Source: an uncultured Acetatifactor sp. (lineage in GTDB: Bacteria; Bacillota; Clostridia; Lachnospirales; Lachnospiraceae). Taken from it: DNA of 55,027 bases. Positions 50,463-55,027 of the stretch are shown piece after piece. A model generated the notes under the pieces. It saw nothing but the letters and a program-made list of their open reading frames with translations, did no database searches and was not told the origin of the DNA. Position numbers and translations under genes: made by a program. How positions within the stretch are numbered: the first letter of the stretch is position 1; each line of letters begins with the position of its first letter. The DNA lies in assembly GCA_910586775.1 (NCBI GenBank), contig CAJUJN010000025.1, positions 1-55,027 of the forward strand, in the 5' to 3' direction.

Positions 50463-50564
50463 GGCTGCACCTCACTGTCTGCCCTTTGCGGGTTCAACGC
50501 CCGATAAGCCGATTTTGATTTCGCGGCTTTTATTCTCTTTAGCTGATACAGGCAGATTACCAGA

Positions 50565-50594
50565 ATTATATATTTCTTTCAGCTGCCTTGTCAA
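50565..50594 (-). promoter_or_regulatory. Promoter of the minus-strand glycosylation operon
   Basis: On the minus strand: TTGACA (complement of 50589-50594), an 18-base spacer and TATAAT (complement of 50565-50570). It gives a leader of about 95 bases to gtrA. Confidence 0.75.
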
Positions 50595-50716
50595 GTGGCT
50601 GTTTCGCCCGTAGCCATACGTAAATACTTTAATACGGTATTCCGATATGTCTGTATAAAGACTTTGGAGTGTGCTTTATGTTTTTGTGGACAAAATATAC
50701 CATATGTTGTAAAAAG

Positions 50717-50754
50717 GCGGGCAGTCACAGTGTGCAATATGCACTGTTGCCCGC
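50717..50754. repeat. GC-rich hairpin upstream of glutamine synthetase
   Basis: GCGGGCAGTCACAGTG at the left pairs with CACTGTTGCCCGC at the right, with a small bulge (GTC) and a 9-base loop. It is a strong palindrome, 128 bases before the glutamine synthetase start; it may be another repeat type or a regulator of gene expression. Confidence 0.5.
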
Positions 50755-50882
50755 GTAAAGTGGGGGTGATTTTGGGTGAAAGTGAGAAAATGCATTTGGG
50801 GTATTGCAATCCGGGAGAAAGTAGAGTATTAAGGTAAATGAAATCATTTATATGTAGAAGAAGTGGGGAGGAAGAAGAGACA

Positions 50883-52994
50883 ATGGGTGAAGTATTAAAT
50901 GTGGAAGCAATCTTTGCCAGCAAGGTATTTACCTTCGGCAAAATGAAGGAGCGGCTGCCCCGAAGCATTTATAAAGAGGTACAGAGACTGATGAATGAGG
51001 GCGGCGAACTGTCGCTGGCCACTGCCGATGTGATAGCCAAGGCGATGAAGGACTGGGCGGTGGAAAACGGGGCGACGCATTATACCCACTGGTTTCAGCC
51101 GCTGACCGGTATCACGGCGGAGAAACACGACGCTTTTGTCACACATCCTGACGAGGACGGCAGGATGATCATGGAGTTTTCCGGAAAGGAGCTGATCAAG
51201 GGTGAGCCGGATGCTTCGTCTTTTCCGTCAGGAGGCTTAAGAGCCACATTTGAGGCCAGAGGATATACGGCATGGGACATTACATCTCCGGCATTTTTGA
51301 AGGAGGATGCAACGGGGGTCATTCTCTGCATACCCACGGCATTCTGTTCTTACACAGGGGAGGCGCTGGATAAGAAGACGCCGCTGCTGCGTTCCATGGA
51401 AGCGCTGAGCCAGCAGGCACTGCGGATTGTGCGTCTGTTTGGGAATACATCCGCGACGAAAGTAATACCCAGCGTAGGGCCGGAGCAGGAGTATTTCCTG
51501 GTGGACAGAGCCAGATACCTGCAGCGCGATGACCTGATTTTTGCAGGGCGTACTTTGTTCGGCGCTCCTGCGCCCAAGGGACAGGAGCTTGAGGATCACT
51601 ATTTCGGCACTATCCGGGAGAGGGTGGGCGCCTATATGAAAGATCTGAACGTGGAATTGTGGAAACTGGGGGTGACGGCGAAGACGCAGCACAACGAGGT
51701 GGCTCCCGCCCAGCATGAACTGGCGCCTGTGTATGAGACTGCCAATATTGCGGTGGATCACAACCAGCTGGTGATGGAGACCATGAAAAAGGTTGCGGGG
51801 AGACATGGATTGACATGCCTGCTCCACGAGAAGCCTTTTGCGGGAGTAAACGGTTCCGGAAAGCACAATAACTGGTCTCTGGGAACTGACAATGGTGTCA
51901 ATATGCTGGATCCCGGAGACACTCCCAATGCCAACATTCAGTTTCTGCTGGTTCTGGCATGTATTATGAAGGCGGTGGATACCCATGCGGACCTGCTCCG
52001 TCAGAGTGCTTCCGACGTAGGTAATGATCACAGGCTTGGTGCGGACGAGGCTCCTCCGGCCATCATTTCTATTTTCCTGGGGGAACAGCTGGAGGATGTG
52101 GTAAAGCAGCTGGTTGAGACCGGAGAGGCTGCCCATTGCCTGGAGGGCGGCAAGTTGGAGACCGGCGTATCCACCATTCCGGAATTTGAGAAGGATGCCA
52201 CGGACAGGAACAGGACATCGCCGTTTGCCTTTACCGGGAATAAATTCGAATTCCGTATGGTGGGCAGCTCGGATTCCGTGGCCAGCCCCAATACCACACT
52301 GAATGCAATCGTGGCGGAGGCCTTCTGCGAGGCTGCCGATGTGCTGGAAAAAGCGGAGGATTTTGAGCTTGCAGTGCATGATTTGATCAAAGAATACATG
52401 ACGAAGCACCAGAGGATTATCTTCAATGGGGATGGCTACTCCGAGGAGTGGGTGGCGGAAGCGGCAAGGCGCGGCCTGCCCAACATCAAGTCCACGGTGG
52501 AGGCCGCCTGTACCCTGACCACGGACAAGGCGGTGCGGCTGTTTGAAAAATTCGGTATCTTTACCAGGGTGGAGTTGGAGTCCCGGGAGGAGATTATTTA
52601 CGAGACTTATGCGAAGACAATCCGCATTGAGGCCAATACCATGATTGATATGGCGGGGAAAAAATATATCCCGGCGGTTGTGAAGTATACAAAATCCCTG
52701 GCGGAGGCTGTGATTGCCGTGAAGGAGGCAGGGGTGGAGCCCGTTGCTCAACAGGAACTGCTGGCTCAGGTGAATGAAAAGCTGACGGAGGCGAATGCAG
52801 CACTTGCCAGACTGGAAACGGTTTCCTGGAAAGCCACGACCGTGAAGAATGTGAGGGATCAGGCCTTTTACTACAAGGATACGGTTCGGGAGGCTATGGA
52901 AGAGCTGCGCGCGCCTGTAGATGCACTGGAAAGAATTGTGGATAAGGAAATATGGCCGGTGCCTTCTTATGGAGAGCTGACATTCGAAATTTGA
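50883..52994 (+). CDS. glnN: Glutamine synthetase type III
   Basis: 703 residues, the length of GSIII and much longer than GSI (about 450). Catalytic landmarks: GPEQEYFLVD near 200, NEVAPAQHELAPVYE near 275, and VNGSGKHNNWSLGTDNG near 325, plus DRNRTSPFAFTGNKFEFR near 450. It makes glutamine from glutamate, ammonia and ATP in the cytoplasm. ATG 50883 follows GGAGGAAGAAGAG. Typical for Bacteroides and gut Clostridia. Confidence 0.96.
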   Translation: MGEVLNVEAIFASKVFTFGKMKERLPRSIYKEVQRLMNEGGELSLATADVIAKAMKDWAVENGATHYTHWFQPLTGITAEKHDAFVTHPDEDGRMIMEFSGKELIKGEPDASSFPSGGLRATFEARGYTAWDITSPAFLKEDATGVILCIPTAFCSYTGEALDKKTPLLRSMEALSQQALRIVRLFGNTSATKVIPSVGPEQEYFLVDRARYLQRDDLIFAGRTLFGAPAPKGQELEDHYFGTIRERVGAYMKDLNVELWKLGVTAKTQHNEVAPAQHELAPVYETANIAVDHNQLVMETMKKVAGRHGLTCLLHEKPFAGVNGSGKHNNWSLGTDNGVNMLDPGDTPNANIQFLLVLACIMKAVDTHADLLRQSASDVGNDHRLGADEAPPAIISIFLGEQLEDVVKQLVETGEAAHCLEGGKLETGVSTIPEFEKDATDRNRTSPFAFTGNKFEFRMVGSSDSVASPNTTLNAIVAEAFCEAADVLEKAEDFELAVHDLIKEYMTKHQRIIFNGDGYSEEWVAEAARRGLPNIKSTVEAACTLTTDKAVRLFEKFGIFTRVELESREEIIYETYAKTIRIEANTMIDMAGKKYIPAVVKYTKSLAEAVIAVKEAGVEPVAQQELLAQVNEKLTEANAALARLETVSWKATTVKNVRDQAFYYKDTVREAMEELRAPVDALERIVDKEIWPVPSYGELTFEI

Positions 52995-53168
52995 AAAAAA
53001 TGAAGAGAATCCTGCTGTTAAAAGTAGAACTTATGGGATATGCAGGCTGGGAGAAAAGGATATGAAGGGGAAAGGGTAGATGCCATGCCGTCCTTCCCGG
53101 AAGCCGGAGGCATTCAGTATCTGGAAGCGGAGGACATCGGTCTGGCCCCTTCCCTTTTTTCGGAGTGC

Positions 53169-53197
53169 TTGCAAAATATGGAGCATAATGTTATAAT
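53169..53197 (+). promoter_or_regulatory. Promoter with extended -10 for the G-tract gene
   Basis: TTGCAA at 53169-53174, a 17-base spacer and TATAAT at 53192-53197, with TG at 53189-53190 giving an extended -10. Together with GGAGGA at 53221-53226 it supports ATG 53235 as the true start. Confidence 0.7.
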
Positions 53198-53234
53198 CAT
53201 CATGCGTGTCAGAGAAATTCGGAGGATAGAAGAA

Positions 53235-54955
53235 ATGAAGATGCAGAATGTATTAAGGGAAAAGCCTAAGTGGATGCTTTTTATTCTGGGGGGGTAATAC
53301 TGGTCAGTATAAAACGTGTATTTACGGATTTTAATGTAGACGGTGAATATGCAATCGTACTCTCATACCGCATGGTGAGGGGAGACCATATGATAGCACA
53401 AATGTGGGAGCCCCATCAGACGTCTGCTTTTCTGAATGCTTTTTTTATTGCGATCTACCTGTGGGTGACCGGAACTACTACAGGAATTGCGTTGTATCTT
53501 AATATAGTGGGATTAATGGTAAAGCTGGGTGTGGCATACATATTTTACCGGACTTTTTGCAAATTCTGCGATCGGAATATCCTTTTTCTGATGACTGCAT
53601 TCTTTTTGACAGTCAATGCGAAAGAAAGCATTCTTCTTGAATTTTCCAATATGATGATTTATTTTTCAATTTTGCTGTTGTGCGCGCTTGTAATGCATTT
53701 ACACAGTCAGAAGGCGCCGGAGACGATATTCCTTGTGTTATCGGCAGTCAGTTTTTGCCTGGAAGTATTGTCGTATCCCTCAACGATTCTTCTTTTTCCT
53801 CTGATGTTGGTGATTCTGTACCATTATTCTGGCACAAAGGGCCGGGATGTGATGGTGTTTACTCTCATCTGTGTTTTTATCGGAAGTGTATTTCTCGCAT
53901 TTCTGATAATGCAGACAGGATGGAGCCGTTTCTGGGAATGTATTCGAATTATCATAATGGGGGACAGCACTCATCAGATGGGCGACATAGCCGGAAAGCT
54001 TGGAGTTTATGGCCAGGATATCAAGGATGCCGCTGTTTTATTTGTTTTGTGTGCTTTCTTATCTGTTATAATTGTCAGACTTTTTCAACGTAAAAGGGGA
54101 AAGTATGCTCAGGAACATTATGTAAGAACCTTTTTTATGCTGTTGCTGCTTGGAAATTTGATGCAGGCTTTGTTTAACATGAATATAGAGGAACTGGTGT
54201 GGAAAGTCAGGGTGTTGTATTCGGCAATCTATCTGCCGATTTCATTCCTGGCATTCAGGCTGAGAGGGTACTGCAGCAGGGAAGAGAGAATAGCATTTCA
54301 GACAGGTATGGGAATCAGCCTGGCGGGATGTGCGGCCGTGCTGCTTCTGACGAATCTGTCACTCATGACAACGCTTGCATATCTGATTCCGGGTGTTATG
54401 GTGTCGATGATTCCCATAGGGGAGTATCTGCGCCGGAGTTTGCCGAATACGAAAAACACCGGGGCATATGGGATGCTGATTCTGTTTGTAAGTGTTTTTA
54501 TTTTTCAGAATATTTATGTACTTCGTCCCATGAGTATGCTGCCGAATGTGAAAATTATGTCTGTACGTGGTGTTGTAAAGGGCGGACCTATGGCAGGAAT
54601 TTTTTCGGATTACATGGGAGCATATATAATGAATTCCAATCTGAACGACTGGAAGCAATATGTGAGGAAGGGCGACAGGGTATTGATTGTGGGGGTAAAT
54701 CATCTCAGTACGATAGGATATCTCTATGAAGATACAGAAATCAGTGTGGATTCCACGATTTGCACGCCTACATACGATGAAAAACTGCTGACTTACTGGG
54801 AAATGAATCCATGGAAGGAGCCGAATGTGGTGGTGTTGGACTGTTGGTTCGGTGAGCCGAGGGTATCCGGAGACGAATGGATTATGGAATGGATAGAGGA
54901 GCATTTTGACACCTATGAGGATGGCCGTTATGTGCGCGTATATAGGCGTAAATAG
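53235..54955 (+). pseudogene. GT-C-like membrane glycosyltransferase paralogue 2, frameshifted at a G7 tract
   Basis: From ATG 53235 (good promoter and GGAGGA site) 20 codons run to a TAA at 53295-53297 directly after a run of seven G. In the -1 frame the coding sequence continues unbroken to 54955 with about 555 more residues. With one extra G the protein would read KPKWMLFILGG-VILVSIKRVF, a complete first membrane helix, then FNVDGEYAIVLSYRMVRGD and MWEPHQTSAFL, matching the paralogue at 44189-45985. C-terminal blocks GIFSDYMGAYI, GDRVLIVG and YWEMNPWKEPNVV also match. So this is a gene switched off, or read by slippage, at the G tract. It could also be a sequencing error. About eleven membrane helices, likely an external sugar transferase. 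Confidence 0.75.
53288..53294 (+). repeat. Homopolymeric G7 tract inside the coding start
   Basis: Seven consecutive G bases at the point where the reading frame must change by -1 (or gain one G) to give the full protein. The phase (G GGG GGG) also fits a slippery heptamer. Confidence 0.9.
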
Positions 54956-54996
54956 ATGGGGCAAGGAAAAATATTGTTACTGTTCACTGGCCCCAT
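54956..54996 (+). terminator. Weak hairpin after the last gene
   Basis: ATGGGGC at 54956-54962 pairs with GCCCCAT at 54990-54996, a 7-bp stem with a 27-base loop immediately after the stop codon. There is no T-run. The final 30 bases show nothing further. Confidence 0.3.
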
Positions 54997-55027
54997 TAGG
55001 CCATTGTGAAAAGTGCTGAAATTTATT

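Larger units (their letters stand above)
50463..50882. other. Divergent intergenic region between gtrA and glutamine synthetase
   Basis: 420 bases. It contains the gtrA promoter (50565-50594, minus) and a GC hairpin (50717-50754). No good sigma-A promoter for the glutamine synthetase gene was found, and no glutamine riboswitch-like pattern was recognised. Confidence 0.4.

Noticed and set aside
50463..50882. Glutamine riboswitch upstream of glutamine synthetase
   Set aside because: Only a plain hairpin is visible; I could not identify the conserved core of a glutamine aptamer.
51237..52751. 504-codon open frame on the strand opposite glutamine synthetase
   Set aside because: It is the antisense shadow of a highly conserved gene; no ribosome site, and its protein is a low-information mix rich in His, Leu and Arg without family motifs.
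1..55027. tRNA or rRNA genes
   Set aside because: No cloverleaf-like segments with TTCAAATC-type T-arms or conserved rRNA stretches were noticed on either strand; a dedicated tRNA search was not possible.

Overview
The window looks like a chromosomal segment of a low-to-mid GC gut Clostridia genome, most likely Lachnospiraceae. The main evidence is a type III glutamine synthetase, IreB, RNase J, a B12-binding radical SAM protein of the DUF4080 type, the HrcA/CIRCE heat-shock operon and AGGAGG-type ribosome sites. This family-level placement is inference; no rRNA or tRNA gene is present to confirm it.

Layout. (1) 1-7.7 kb: AT-rich surface-glycan locus with an ABC-2 exporter pair (TagGH/Wzm-Wzt type), a methyltransferase/coiled-coil/glycosyltransferase fusion, a GT4 glycosyltransferase and an LtaS-like phosphoglycerol transferase. 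(2) 7.7-10.5 kb: accessory DNA holding a decayed group II intron, a MITE-like element and a promoter-driven three-gene cassette (ART-like unknown protein, DUF6575-like protein, SecB-like chaperone) that resembles a toxin-antitoxin-chaperone module. Base composition shifts sharply to GC-richer near 10.4 kb. (3) 10.7-13.7 kb: a metallophosphoesterase and a B12/radical SAM enzyme. (4) 14.0-17.9 kb: a tightly packed three-gene cassette of unknown function (two-TM protein, PRTase-fold protein, Cys-rich-N-terminus protein). (5) 18.2-24.3 kb: a DUF6465-like gene, then CIRCE-hrcA-grpE-dnaK-dnaJ. (6) 24.5-30.7 kb: a polytopic membrane protein, a secreted Ca/His-rich repeat protein with an ECF sigma factor and an RsgI-like anti-sigma factor, and an O-antigen-ligase-like membrane protein. 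(7) 30.6-37.4 kb: prmA, rsmE, cysteine desulfurase, thiI, a divergent HPr-like gene and mtaB, largely translation and tRNA modification. (8) 37.6-44.2 kb: ireB-ruvX-yrzB-fur-rnj-(mltG-like)-trmR-U32 peptidase, which matches the Bacillus yrzL-yrrK-yrzB-yrrL-yrrM-yrrN/O order with fur and rnj inserted. (9) 44.2-50.5 kb, minus strand: a six-gene glycosylation operon (gtrA, membrane protein, DegT aminotransferase, FdtA-like isomerase, polyprenyl-phosphate GT2, GT-C-like membrane protein). (10) 50.9-55 kb: glutamine synthetase III and a paralogue of the GT-C-like protein that is split by a frameshift exactly at a run of seven G.

How the parts work together. The two ends of the window both serve the cell surface: the first exports and decorates a polymer, and the minus-strand operon looks like a three-component system (GT2 loads undecaprenyl phosphate, GtrA flips, GT-C transfers outside) using a 3-amino-3,6-dideoxyhexose-type sugar. 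The middle is housekeeping. A 65-71 bp palindromic repeat family occurs in at least four intergenic spots, with base changes that keep the helix.

Main candidates for undescribed biology are the SecB-like cassette at 8.65-10.32 kb, the PRTase cassette at 14.05-17.89 kb, the structured repeat family, and the G7-tract membrane glycosyltransferase at 53.2-55.0 kb. All functional claims rest on motif reading, not database searches.
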